DNA of 64,000 bases from Ctena decussata (GCA_963989385.1 OZ022513.1:18335928-18399927), one strand, 5' to 3'; positions 30,505-41,728 are shown, counted from the first letter of the stretch. The notes: generated by a model not told the origin, from the letters alone. A program made the numbers and translations.

Positions 30505-31111
30505 AGCATGGCCTAAGGTACCTTTTCACGAGACACGCCTCACATTAACCTTTTCGGTAGCAGCTTTTACTCTAACGTTACTAATATAAAACTCCGTAGG
30601 TAAATATGATTGCGGAGCAGCATGAGAAAAAGGCTTATTTCGCGCATGCGCATAACGAAGACCCTAATCAGATGCCGCAATTTGCTCGATGCAATCTAAC
30701 CAGGCCCTTTGGTAATAGTTGTATGGCTAAAGAAGGTCTGTATACATGTAACATTCGAGAAGGCCTGCTGTGGAAACACAGTCATTTCAGAGACTACGCT
30801 GTGCTAATTCATATTTTGTATAGCATGCACCACTAATGTTTTGGTGACGTAAAACATGTATGTTATAAATAAGCTGATGAAAGTACGTAGGTATTGTAAT
30901 AAAATATGAACTGTATGACGGCACAAGTTACCATGGCCAAGAGCAGAAAAGTCGCCCAAAATTGAAATCGAATAAATTAAAAGAAAACAGCAAAATCGTG
31001 TTGAATGGAAAACAGCAAGTCTGATGAACTTCTGCATTGCCTATATACATGTTATACGGTAACGTATAATATGCCGATCAGCCATCCTGACATTGTGCTG
31101 TGCCCCCCATG
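30505..31111. other. No gene seen
   Basis: An open stretch at 30606-30836 has no recognised domain. AT-rich to the right. Confidence 0.35.
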
Positions 31112-31325
31112 TTAAGGTGAATGAATATGCACACTTTCAGGGGAAGCAACTCTGCGATTTTTATATTTAACTCCACTCTCTTTCTGGAGCAAATCTTAAA
31201 GGAAAGAATTTGCTGCTGTAGGAGCAAATTCTTTCCTTTTAGAAAAGACTCCAATTTGGATAGCCAACATCAGCCAGGGAGCAAACAGGAAGTAGCAAAA
31301 TTGTCTCCCTTGAAACTTTTGGCCT
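31112..31325. repeat. Dispersed repeat, family G
   Basis: TTAAGGTGAATGAATATGCAC, TTTCAGGGGAAGCAACTCTG, the inverted pair GGAAAGAATTTGCT / GAGCAAATTCTTTCC (about 31200-31240), then CCAGGGAGCAAACAGGAAG. The clearest copy of the family. Confidence 0.65.
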
Positions 31326-32457
31326 AAAAAAAGAAAAAAAAAGAAAAGTAGAGATAAGTATACCCTTAAAGCTTAAAAAACAAAATTAACAAATTACGAA
31401 TTCTTTTTAGAATTATAAAATACGTATTTTCTTTCATTTGCTTGACTGACAACACAGTCATATCACATTATCGCATTTGTAACGCTGTATTTAAAAAGGT
31501 GTGTTCTACGTGATTACAAGGGCGTGTTTGCAAAAATAAAGTTATAAAATGCTCCACTAGTTTTATGATGATAATTTGCGATAACTTAGGATAAACTATC
31601 AATAACCCTAAATTAAAACTGAACAGATCTTAACAAAAATTTAGAAAATGCGAAAATTTCACTCATCAAAAGAACAAGGGTAATTTACGAGACAACTGAT
31701 GCATCACCGTTGATATTTTACTGCCAAAAATTGACATCAGCTTGTGATGCATATAACATTTTTCCTCGATATATTTGTATCTATATAAAGGTGTCCGGTA
31801 CACTCTTTGTTTCCTTCCGTCTTATGTTCTCTTAGAACTGTCCTTTTTACAAACGAAAGCAACTTCTTGATTGCTTCCCTGTGCCAAGGAACTCTTCAAA
31901 AATGGACACTGACACCTCAGGGACGGGGTCGTTATTTCTTTAAAAGCAGGAAACTGTGTGGAGCTAGTACGGGCTGGAGACCAGTAACGGCCGCGTACTA
32001 GTGGCGGTCGTTTTCGATTTGCGCAAGCAGTTTCGGAATTATTGCGTCAAAGGTTATATTCATTTGTAAACAACCCAAATAGGATGGCATACAAAAGTCT
32101 ATCCCTACTCATAAGTGGCATTAAGCACACTGCTCCTTCCTCGACTAGACTTTATTTTCAATTTATCGCCTCCTTCTGTTTTTGCCATCACAACTTTCAG
32201 CAAGGTAAATGGTAAAGGTCACACACCTGTTATACACAGGTACGAACGATGTTAGCAGCGAACCTTCGTTCCTGCACGAGCTCTCTTGTCAATCAACGTG
32301 GACATAAACAAACATTTACAGGTCACAACAGGAGTTAAGGTTCTTACGCCACTGGCGGAATTCTAAGACAACTACGAGATCCATTTATAGTTGAAACGGC
32401 TACAATATAACTCGGTTCACACATGCTTTTTTCACAATCACGACAGTCAACATACAA
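31326..32457. other. No gene seen; family G fragment near 31790
   Basis: A-rich run at 31327-31350. GGTGTCCGGTACACTCTTTG ... CTTCCCTGTGCCAAGGAACTC ... GGACACTGACACC (about 31788-31918) has short inverted ends and may be a small MITE. No ORF supported. Confidence 0.35.
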
Positions 32458-32670
32458 TAGGGTAAAGTTGGGTTAATTCGGACATCAGGTAAATTCGGAC
32501 AGTGACATTGTTTCTTTTATGTGTCAGTTGTTTGAAACAAAAACAAAAATTACTGCGCAAACAGTGAAAATTCTGATTAGACGGATATGAGCCGTCTCAT
32601 CTGGATTTCTACTATTTGCAATGGTATATCCGAATTTACCCGCTGTCCGAAGTTACCCGACTCTACCCTA
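32458..32670. mobile_element. Hairpin MITE, family B
   Basis: TAGGGTAAAGTTGGGTTAA pairs with TTACCCGACTCTACCCTA. The double AAATTCGGACA motif and a central GATTAGACGGATATGAGCCG stem are present. It shares with 20640 the insert TGTTTCTTTTATGTGTCAG, so these two form a subfamily apart from 2378 and 3020. Confidence 0.8.
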
Positions 32671-34050
32671 ACTAAATTTACGCGACTCATTTCTGATGAA
32701 AATGGGCACCCATCGAGCAGGCAGAAAACGTTAAATAAACATTGAATAAACGCTTTGAACTTTATCAGTACATGCATTATTTGAACCTTTTCTTCTAATT
32801 CTTCGTATATGTTATGATTGTGGAGATGCGCTTCCAAGTATATTACCAAATCTATTATATCTTTACAATGTAATGTTTGTTTTAATACTTTTAGATATTG
32901 TATCGAAAGTATATACTCCAACTCCATATTCTCGCGGCAATCATATTCTCGCGGTCGTGCTATATGAAAGCCCTCAGGCACACATGTCTCCTTATTTCAG
33001 GAATACAAACTATAAAAACAAATAAGATTTCAGTCTGTCTCTTTGAAGATTCTGTGACTTCTCAAGGCCAAAATAGGGAAAAATGACCAAAGCTGGTACA
33101 TGTAACAAGGAACACCCCAGGATGATACAAGTGACATTAAAATATAAAATAATTGTCTGACCATGTTATTTCTTGCTTTGTTTAATCAAAGTATGGCTAT
33201 ACTTAATATTTTAAATAAGGAAGTATTTCTGCAAGCATGTAATTTGCTTATGTTGATGTAAATATCCATATACCGTGAGAATATGGAGTTGGTATTTCTG
33301 CCTAAACCATTTTGGGGTAGTACTGTGTGCTCATGAAATATGACACTCACCAGAAGGTAGAAAACACTAGATTGTCTTGAGGTTAAGATGGAACACTAGA
33401 GGGCTCACTACATGCACATATAGTATGTTGAATTGTTGGTCCTCCTTATTTGGTCAGGCTTGCTTGTATCTTAAGTACCGTGAGAATAGGGAGTGCCAGT
33501 CTATATGGCAAGCATTAGGGTTGATTGTGAAAAATACACACCCTTTAGTTGAATTAATTTTACTTGTGGAGATTGCCATAGCTGGTATGATACAGTCCTT
33601 CAAAATCTGTGGACAATAAAGCTAAATCACTTGACCACCTGTCAAAATAAGTAAAGCTGAAGCTGCGGCACAAATAAGCGTATTATATGAAACACGTGCA
33701 AGCAGCATAGAATCAGATCAGTCGGCGCGGTCTGATCTGAGTTTTTGTTATTTAGTTGCCAATTTTCGGCTACTCAGGGATCTATAACGGGAATAAAAAA
33801 AAAGGTTTGTTTGTCCATACGCGCAGACTGATCTTAAGCTTTGCTGTTCGCAAATGCAATAATGCATGTTTTTCCTCATGGTAGGCACATTCAATTGAGG
33901 TATCTTCATTCTTTTTGTCAACTGGCCGAGTGTCAGTACTTTAAACAAATGGTTATGCCAAAAAATGGGACACCTGAAAATACAGTTTTTTCCAAAAATC
34001 GGAATAGTTTGGTTTCATAATGCAATTATGCGTCAACAAGATGCAGGTTG
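32671..34050. other. No gene seen; unrecognised ORF and weak hairpins
   Basis: An 80-codon open frame at 33377-33619 ends next to AATAAAG but has no recognised motif. About 33695-33745 (AGATCAGTCGGCGCGG...TCTGATCTGAG) and 33815-33850 are weak family A-like hairpins. Confidence 0.35.
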
Positions 34051-34054
34051 GAAA

Positions 34055-34121
34055 GGCAAACAGTGTTCATCCTGATCAGACCGCTCCTGGAGCGGTCTGA
34101 TCAGGGTCCGCACAGTTTGCC
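34055..34121. repeat. Strong short hairpin (GGCAAACAGTG type)
   Basis: GGCAAACAGTGTTCATCC, TGATCAGACCGCTCC, then GGAGCGGTCTGATCA and CGCACAGTTTGCC. The same outer bases are used in family B and in the piggyBac-like element, so this cassette is shared between families. Confidence 0.8.
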
Positions 34122-34373
34122 CAGTCTTATATGACCCAATGCTTAGTTTTCTTACAGTCCTTTAAATGGACAAAAATGTCAGAATTGATTAAATGGACCA
34201 CCTTCAGGGCCTATCGTCTTCATGACATACATGTATGAATTGTCATTCTGCAGCATATATTAATTTGTCTATTTAATACATTCTTTCATTTGCAAGACAT
34301 ATTGTCACTCTACAACCTGCCAAATGTATCTACCTACGATGTGTTTCATTCCATCTATCAGTTTGTTGCAATG

Positions 34374-34845
34374 CAGTATCTAGGAAATTTATCTGAACGC
34401 AGTACCCAGGACTTTTGTTGTAGCGCTATACCTAGCCTAGCCACTAGGCGAAGAAGTTATATCAGTCAGCCTTTAATTTTCCCAGTTCCTACAGCTAGTC
34501 TATACTTATCAGAAAAAGAGCAGATTCAAGATTTATAGACTAGCCAGAGAAAAGGAGTAAAAAGAAATTAATTCTTTTTCTATAACCGGTAAACCTTTTC
34601 ATTATCAGATTAGGGCTAGTCTACGCTATACCCAGGCAGAGTTGTTTTAAAGCAGTGCCCATGATTTTTTCTTAACGCAGTGCCCAGGAACTTTATCATG
34701 ATGCAGTACCCAGGAAATTTGTTATAACGCAGTACCAAGAAGATTTATCTTGACGTAGTACCCGGAAAATTGAACTAAACGCAGTACCAAGAAAATTTGT
34801 TGTAACACAGTTCCCAGAAAATTTGACTTTAAGCAGTGCCCAAGG
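34374..34845 (+). repeat. Minisatellite, about 26 bp unit, GCAGTACCCAGGAAATTTG
   Basis: Eight diverged units run from about 34652 to 34842 (GCAGTGCCCATG, GCAGTGCCCAGG, GCAGTACCCAGG, GCAGTACCAAGA, and so on). Two isolated units occur earlier (34374 and 34401), separated by a non-repeat stretch holding ACTAGCC/GGCTAGT pairs. Confidence 0.75.
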
Positions 34846-34974
34846 AATCGATAAAACGTAGCCACTAGGGCCAGAAATCTGGTATCATGCTGATTAGTGT
34901 CTCAACACGTTTCCCATTTGAAAAATAGTTTTATGAACATACTCTGATAAAACGCAGGCTTGTCAAGACATAAG

Positions 34975-35081
34975 GTAGATTCTACCCCAACCTAAACGGC
35001 GCTTCATTGCAGAGAATCATTCACAATCACCCTCCCATCATCCTTATTTGACTAAACTACTGTTAGAAAGGATGTAAAAAT
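34975..35081 (+). mobile_element. SINE S1 3' part
   Basis: CACAATCACCCTCCCATCATC, TATTTGACTAAACTACTG and AAAGGATGTAAAAA, the 3' end of the S1 body. Its last A-run runs straight into the family A element at 35082. Confidence 0.7.
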
Positions 35082-35275
35082 TGAGCCGCGACATGACAAA
35101 ACCAACAATGTGGTTGTGCGCCCAGCGCAGACTCAGATCAGCCTGGGCATCCGCCCAGTCTGATCAGAGTCTTCGCTGTCCGCATGAAGGCAGCTTAGAC
35201 CCTTAGCTACCCTTTGAGCACTTAACGAAGAGTCTGGTCAAAATGGGCGGATGTCCAGGCCGATCTGAGTCCGCA
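35082..35275. mobile_element. Family A hairpin MITE, right end missing
   Basis: TGAGCCGCGACATGACAAAA through the right inner hairpin, stopping after CGATCTGAGTCCGC, about 45 bp short of full length. Confidence 0.85.
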
Positions 35276-35757
35276 TTTTCAAATCCTTCTTTTGCCAATT
35301 ATGGGAATGAGCGTCTCCTAGAGGTTCAGCTGAACGGATGCATGGCCGCACCTCCTCAGCAATTGTTGTTGTTTCAATTCTCGTAACGATGCTCCCCAGG
35401 AGGCTAACAGCATCCAATTTACATGTACCTAGTGACGGTAAAAAAACACTTAAAATTGGGACACCAAAATAATTACAGCAAGTCTCCTGCAAATGAAACA
35501 GCAGGCTGATCTTGATCTGCACTGTTTGCTCATCAGAAACTGTCCCAATACTTACAACTTTTCGGTATTACTTTGTGTTACAGAGTTCAAGAAGAAAACA
35601 TTACTGTATACCACTGACCTCTGGTAGTCTGTAAAATCACTTGTTAGCTTGTTGATTAACTAGAATTCCATCATGTTACGGTAATGTACCCATATATCTT
35701 GGAACTCGACCAGTTTTTATATGAAGTACTTGAAAAAAAATAACTTGTTGCAACAAC
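35276..35757. other. No gene seen
   Basis: An open minus-strand frame starts in the truncated MITE and is not supported. GCAGGCTGATCTTGATCTGC ACTGTTTGC near 35502 is a hairpin remnant. Confidence 0.35.
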
Positions 35758-35857
35758 CCAACAGGCACATAGCCTTGAATCAACTTTAAATCAACCTTGA
35801 TGACGTTGAATCAAGGTTGATACAAGGTCGATTCAAGGTCGTGTGCCCATTAGGAGG
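35758..35857. repeat. Inverted repeat of the GTTGAATCAACG family
   Basis: CCAACAGGCACATAGCCTTG, AATCAACCTTGATGACG, GTTGAATCAAGGTTGATAC and CGTGTGCCCATTAGG. Outer bases match 40322-40430. Confidence 0.75.
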
Positions 35858-36035
35858 GCGCCCAGGTAGCCAACTGGGTTAAGCGGTTGCCAGCCAAGTA
35901 GCGACCCGATGTCGAATCCCACTGGCAGCGAAATCCTTTCCAGTCATTACATTTCACTCAGATTTTTATCATCTCCAGTCGGCTAGATATGACTGAAATA
36001 CACTTGGAAAGGCCATAAAACAATACGTCATCCAC
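35858..36035 (+). mobile_element. tRNA-derived SINE (S1-like), plus strand
   Basis: GCGCCCAGGTAGCCAACTGGG (A box region), GATGTCGAATCCCACTGG (B box), a body, then AGATATGACTGAAATACAC and GGAAAGGCCATAAAAC. Diverged in the body from 8693 but with the same 3' module. Confidence 0.75.
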
Positions 36036-36299
36036 CATCCAGATTTAAACCAAACAAGTCAGTTGAATTAAGGAATTAAAACCCATTCGTTTTTGTTATT
36101 ACAAGGCGTAACGGCGCATCTGAAGAGACTTAGTGGAACGTATCCATAGCCACACCTTCTGCATCTATAGGAAACCCATCCATCAAGGGTTTTGCATATG
36201 CCTGTATTTACGTGGCTATAACACGGTTTCCTTTCCAACATTTCCCCAACTATGTACATGTACATCAGTCTTGTGCAACTAATTTTCTCTTCTAAAACA

Positions 36300-36358
36300 A
36301 ATCCAAAAATCTAGATCCATCTTAGAAGACAGATCTAGATTTTGAGATTGTTTTGTAA
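36300..36358. repeat. Short hairpin
   Basis: CCAAAAATCTAGATCCATCTT and AGACAGATCTAGATTTTGAG form an imperfect stem. Related to 22135-22225. Confidence 0.6.
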
Positions 36359-36461
36359 AGGGGAAAAAATGTCGTCTTATAGTCGAATGATTATGATTAG
36401 ACTTGTTTGGCCATGAAGAGCAAGGCTAAACGGCTCGTCATTGTCATCGCCTGATATAAAA

Positions 36462-36700
36462 TGAGCCGCGACACGACAAAACCAACAATGTGGTTGTGCG
36501 CCCAGCGAAGACTCAGATCAACTTGGGCAGCCGCCAAATTTTATAAGACTATTTGTTAAGTTCTCAACGGGTAGCTACTGGTCTAAGCTACCTACATGCG
36601 GACAGCGGAGACTCTGATCAGACTGGGCGGCGGCCCAGGCTGATCTGAGTCTGCGCTGGGCGCAAAACCACGTTGTTGGTTTTGTCGTTCTTGCGGCTCA
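36462..36700. mobile_element. Nested-hairpin MITE, family A, full length
   Basis: TGAGCCGCGACACGACAAAA to GTTCTTGCGGCTCA. The left inner hairpin is broken (CAGCCGCCAAATTTTATAAG); the right one is intact. Confidence 0.85.
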
Positions 36701-36819
36701 AATAAGCCTGTCGTGTCATGCAAACTGCAAATGATCGGTTCTCAGAAATGAGCCGCATACTAACTTAATACGCCTAAACTAAGATTCAAGAATGCGGTTT
36801 CCCTTTGCCCAGTGCAGGT

Positions 36820-36933
36820 TTTCCGATCACGTGGTTACGATTTATAATCCCAACCAATATCAAACAGATCGTCAGACTTTCGGAGTTTGTGTGAATTTCG
36901 AGTGAAATTCGAGGAAATCTAACTTATTCAGAG
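36820..36933 (+). other. Possible 5' untranslated exon with strong splice donor
   Basis: TTATTCAGAG is followed by GTAAGTATAACTGG, a near-ideal 5' splice site at 36934. Upstream, about 110 bp are less AT-rich than the surroundings (TCACGTGGTTACG, CAGACTTTCGGAG), with TTTATAATCCC at 36840. No ATG-initiated frame crosses the donor, so it would be non-coding. This rests on one splice signal only. Confidence 0.2.
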
Positions 36934-37231
36934 GTAAGTATAACTGGAGTCAAAAGCAATAAATTGGGTCTAGGAAATCATTCTTCACAGTCATGATGGC
37001 GTAGCCACTGACCCGGAAATACATTATGGATGTGCGTGTTTAAGCAGTTCGTACACTAAAATCACAAAACGATGAGCACAGTACTAGTACCGATTGCACA
37101 CAATTTCTTTAGAACTGGCGTATGGGTGAAAACCCAGTCACCTTTTGAACGTACCTAAAGTATCTCGCATCAATAGTAACACACTCATCCACAGTATAAG
37201 TGTGACCGGAAAGCTGTGAATGCAACAATTT

Positions 37232-38150
37232 AGGGACGAGTCATTTATTATCAGGTGGGGGGGGGGGTGGGGGGGGGGGGCGGGTACATTTTCATATGGT
37301 TCACAAAAAATTTTCCGACCCCCCCCCAGTCTCAACAGAATTATTTTTCCGACCCCCCCCCCCCCCCAGATAGGTGACAAAAAATTTTATGACCCCCCCT
37401 ATCCCCGGTGCCAGCTACCCTTCACACACATACCATATTACCTATTTTATGTCAGACTGACCTCAATCAAAACCTAGCTGTATGAAACACAAAGAACATC
37501 TTATTCTAACAGGTTAATTACATGTAATCATGGTCTGTTTAAATTTTGTCTGCATTTGTTGCACTTTTTCTTCTGCTAATGGCCATCCAGAAATCTTTTT
37601 GTCGAATGCTTAATAATTATAACTGTAAATAATATTAATTGGGCCTCTGGGTGGTGGGGGTCTGGGGGCTGTTTTTTTTTTTTTGCTGATGAAAAGGCAC
37701 GTGGAGAGCTGATATCACAAATGATGGCATTAAATTTAATTGCGCACAAAATCATCTACTTTACATGATTTTATAGACACTTTCGTACTGTTCTAGCAAA
37801 TCAATGAAAAGGTTTTTTTTTGTATATGAAGCTGCCCATTCTTTTTGAGTCATTTCCATAAAGACTTGTAAGTTTTAAATTGTGAGTTTGAAAGACTAGA
37901 GTCTGAAATTTTATGAGTAATGGGGGGTCTGGGGGGCTTCGCCCCCCAGAAGCTGAGACATTTTTAAAAATGAAGACTGATGGAAGAATTCTGACCCCCC
38001 CAATATGCCAAATAAAATATATGACCCCCCCCCTGCTCCAAGGCTTTTTTTATTTCCGACCCCCCCCCCCACAGTACATCACCAAAAAAAAATTCCGACC
38101 CCCCCTAAATGTACCCCCCCCCCCCAGCTGACAATAAATGACTCGTCCCT
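37232..38150. mobile_element. 0.92 kb TIR element with G/C homopolymer arms
   Basis: AGGGACGAGTCATTTATTATC and the complement TAAATGACTCGTCCCT are inverted, followed inward by G-runs (37257-37281) on the left and C-runs on the right. Phrases such as TTCCGACCCCCCCC and GGGGTCTGGGGGGCTTCG recur. TA flanks both sides. The proline-rich open frames are translations of the C-runs. Confidence 0.75.
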
Positions 38151-39039
38151 TACACTGCAACGGACTGAAACGTGCAAAACAGTGCCTTACATGTTTGTAC
38201 CGTGACAATATTCTATTATAGCTCAATAGACATGCTCGTACTACAAGGTATTTGCAGCATTTCCAATGTACATTTCTCCATAATATTCCGGAAGGATGTC
38301 AGATAGGCTGGAGCTGGCATTTCATGATTGATAATGGCCATTTTCACTAAACGCTATTCTATTCTTATATTCTTATATTCTTAAATTGTAACACGTACAG
38401 TCCTTGTTATAAGCATTTTCCTACTTTCCTTAAACCTGACAGAAGTCTCGTCGATAGCTTCATCAGAGATTAGTGCTATGTCACAAATTCTACTTGTTTC
38501 GGAAATAACTTTCCATGTTTTTGGGGACGTATGAAGTAAATCAATCCAAACAGACTTGTGTTTATTAAATCGGACAGATTTGAATAAATTATTCATTAAA
38601 CCTGTCATGTAATCCTCCCACTACCGCTATTTTCTGTCAGAACAGCCTTTCTCCTGACAATTGCTGGAGTTAAAAGTGTAAAATCTTAGCCATGCAGCGA
38701 AATAAATATTCTTATAGCATGTGTGAACACGAGAGACTCAGATCAGCCTGCGCTTCCCTGTTCGCTTGAACCGTCTAAGAATGTTTGTGAATCTTTACGA
38801 AAAGTTAAAACTCAGCTGAGTCTACAAGCATATGCAGGTTGATCAGTTTTGCTATTCATTGATGCCATGGGATCTTCTTTCTTGTAACAAGAATCAAACA
38901 GCAAGAGCTTTAAACGGCATTGCTCGTGGTTTACCGTTAGAGCAGGCGATTACAATCAAGAGGACATTACAACAGGCATGAGCACTAATCAGAGTACGGA
39001 CTGCTAAATCTATTCCGCTGACGTTTACGTCCTTTTTTT
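38151..39039. other. No gene seen; decayed family A copy
   Basis: About 38728-38860 (GAGACTCAGATCAGCCTGCGC ... GTCTACAAGCATATGCAGG) is a decayed hairpin. The minus-strand open frame at 38381-38608 is unrecognised. Confidence 0.4.
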
Positions 39040-40185
39040 AGCTCGCCTGAACGAAAGTTCAGGAAGAGCTATTGTTGTCACCACGGCGTCGGCGTCCGCG
39101 TCCGCGTCAGCGTCCGCGTCCGCGTCAGCGTCCGCGTCCGCGTCGGCGTTCGAATTGGATGTTTTGGTTAAAGTTTTTTAAAGACCTATATCTCCTTAAC
39201 CCATGGATGGATTCTTTTGATACTTGCACTGTAGTTAGATATTGGTCCAAAGTTTAACAGGGTACCACCCTCACCCCACTCAGTGACCTTGATGTCAAGG
39301 TCATGGACTTTGAAAATTGGGAGTTTTTTAAACTGGATGTTTTGGTTAAAGTTTTATAAAGCCCAATATCTCCTTAACCTATGGATGGATTCCTTTGATA
39401 CTTGCACTGAAGTTAGATATAGGTCTAAAGTTTTTGAAGGTACTACCCCCAACCCCCCCAGTGACCTTGAAGTCAAGGTCATGGACTTAGAAAATTGTCT
39501 TTTTATTGATTGGATGTTTTGGTTAAAGTTTTTAAAGACACATATCTCCTGAGCCCATAGAAGAATTCTTTTTATATTTGCACTTTGGTTAGAGCTACAG
39601 AGTACTACCCCAACCCTGCTCAGTGACCTTGATGTCAAGGTCAGGGACTTAGGAAATTTTGGTCTTTATTAAAGTTTTGTAATTGCATACTGATTCATAA
39701 TGCTCTGCAGAGATTTAGTTTATACTTGAACTGATGTTAGACACTTTTTTGAGATTTTACAAAACACCTTATACTTACCCCACTGGATGACCTTGAAGTC
39801 AAGGTCATCGACTTAGAATTTTGTCTTAAAGGTTTTGGTTAAAGTTTTATATTTATGAAGACATAATTTCACAGTGCCACGATGATGGACTCAGTTGATA
39901 CTAATACTTGGACTGGTGTTAGATAATGGTTTATGGTACATCCTAGCCTCCTCCCCTCCCCCCCCCCCCCCTCAAGCTCATGGACTTTGAAATTTTACTT
40001 CATTTTTTTGTTATTTTAATTTTATTTGAAGACTTCTTTCTGAGATAGCTTTTGTTTATAAATGTGTTTTTATTTTGGACATGCTTGCCTGAAGTTTATG
40101 CATAGCAGTCCTCACCACCATAGCGGCAATGTGATGGGCAAGCACCAATTCAGGCGAGCTATGCTGTCAGGCGACAGCTCTTGTT
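39040..40185 (+). mobile_element. 1.15 kb TIR element with GTCCGC microsatellite and internal repeats
   Basis: AGCTCGCCTGAACG at the left is the inverse of TTCAGGCGAGCT near 40148-40160, followed by a second copy, GTCAGGCGACAGCTC. A CGTCCGCGTCAG microsatellite (39087-39148) lies just inside the left end. Then come four diverged units of 160-180 bp with GGATGTTTTGGTTAAAGTTTT, ATATCTCCTTAACCCATGG, GATACTTGCACTG and GTGACCTTGATGTCAAGGTC. No transposase. Confidence 0.75.
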
Positions 40186-40321
40186 TTTTTGGCCTCAACA
40201 GCGATTTCTGTACTGTTGGATGAGCGGAAGATGATAACATGTGCTAACGTTCTTTTCCCTTTGCCTAGAAAATGTATACAAAAGTTGTTTTTTCTGCCCA
40301 GTAGTATAAGAGAAGTTCCAA

Positions 40322-40430
40322 ACAGGCACACAACGTTGAATCAATACTGAATGAATGTTAATTCACGTCTTGAAACTGAACCACAATTGACTCAATGTTG
40401 ATTCAACTTTGGATGCCTGATGGGTTGTTT
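40322..40430. repeat. Inverted repeat of the GTTGAATCAACG family
   Basis: AACAGGCACACAACGTTGAA, TCAATGTTGATTCAAC and GATGCCTGATGGGTTG. Most diverged of the three copies. Confidence 0.7.
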
Positions 40431-40903
40431 GGCTATGTAGAGGACGTACAACGGCAGACTCTGAGTGTCCTATACGATTTCCCGGAGTCTGTGGCTCAAT
40501 GGAGCTAAAACCTTGACAGAGAATTATGACAAAAGCACATGTGCAGGAATATACAGACCATACTAAAGAAGCATGCAAAGTTTAAGTACAATCAGTTAAT
40601 ACACTAAGGTAAGGTGCGTACTACTTTGTACCATTGCACTGCATGTGACTTAAAAAAACTTATTCCTCTTGATTTTAAGACTAGAAAGCTGTTTAAAAGG
40701 AAACAAGTAAATGGTAACTCCAAAACGATAGACACAACACAAGTTTTAAATTCATCAGCGAAAAAAGATAGATATACATGTATGCTTCAAAAGTGTTAAA
40801 TGTACCATAGGCTATGGTCAAATGTGCGAACGAATCAACCGACGTATGATAGCGAGGATCAAACTGGCTAGTCCTTTGCTCCTCCTTTGGGAGAAAATGT
40901 ATC

Positions 40904-41204
40904 AGGCCCGGATCCAGACCACCATATACTGGTGGGGCTCTGGATAACTGGTGGGGCTGGGAGATGCAGATATGCTGGGGAGGGGGACTGGTGGGAGTGG
41001 GGCTTAAAAATATATATGACATTATTAGGGATAAATTTGATGAGAATTTTTGCTGTCTTTTTTGCCTTCAAATATATGTTGTATTATCGCATTAGAATCG
41101 CCTCGCCGAGGCGATTCTAATGAGATGTTACAACATATATTTTTATCTAACCAGGCCCAGCTGGTGGGGCTTAAGCCCCAAAGCCCCCCCCTGGATCCGG
41201 GGCT
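40904..41204. mobile_element. 300 bp inverted-repeat element (GCCCGGATCCAG ends) with nested family F
   Basis: AGGCCCGGATCCAGACC and CCCTGGATCCGGGGCT are the ends, each followed inward by CTGGTGGGGCT-type sequence or its complement. Family F-like sequence (TTAGGGATAAATTTGATGAG, then ATATATGTTGTA, TTAGAATCGCCTCGCC and the return arm) fills 41025-41160, so one element sits in the other. Confidence 0.7.
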
Positions 41205-41728
41205 GTGTATTGTAGCATTATTGCCAAACAGTCCCGTATCTATCTAAGAATTTTCAAGTACATGAACATCTCACTTTTTAGAGCATGTATCATAACAAAG
41301 CAGTATCGATATCGATGAAATTTAATGCTTTTTTATGACTTCAGAGGTGCTGTACAGTGGCGGACGTCTCCAAATCAAGATTAAATATGACGGTCAAATG
41401 AAGCATGAAGATTTGATACTAGCCGTACCTCTCACGGCGTAAATAAAATTCCATGACGATATGGTAAATGACACACTCCCTCACAGTGGTGCAGCTTTCG
41501 GTATGTGTGTTCTCCATAAAAGTATCTATACTTTTTAGCCATTTTTACAGAGGGCAACCTGTTTTAACAGATAATTCAATTATTTGAGAATGAATTAAAG
41601 GTTTGTGAAAACCACCCGTTTCCATGATATGAACTTGAAGCAGAATCTCACTCAGTCATACTTCGAAAAGAGCACGGCGAGCACTGTTTGTCCTGATCCT
41701 TCCGAATTATAAGTGAGATGACGAAATA

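Noticed and set aside
32577..32981. 134-codon open frame, minus strand
   Set aside because: Its C-terminal end is translated family B repeat; the remainder has no recognised motif or splice context.
33377..33619. 80-codon open frame ending near AATAAAG
   Set aside because: No motif, no homologous copy and no splice signals; a single polyadenylation-like hexamer is common in AT-rich DNA.
34652..34845. CRISPR-like array
   Set aside because: Units of 26 bp follow one another without unique spacers and are diverged; it is a minisatellite in a eukaryotic context.
37913..38205. Proline-rich protein
   Set aside because: Translation of C homopolymers within a TIR element.
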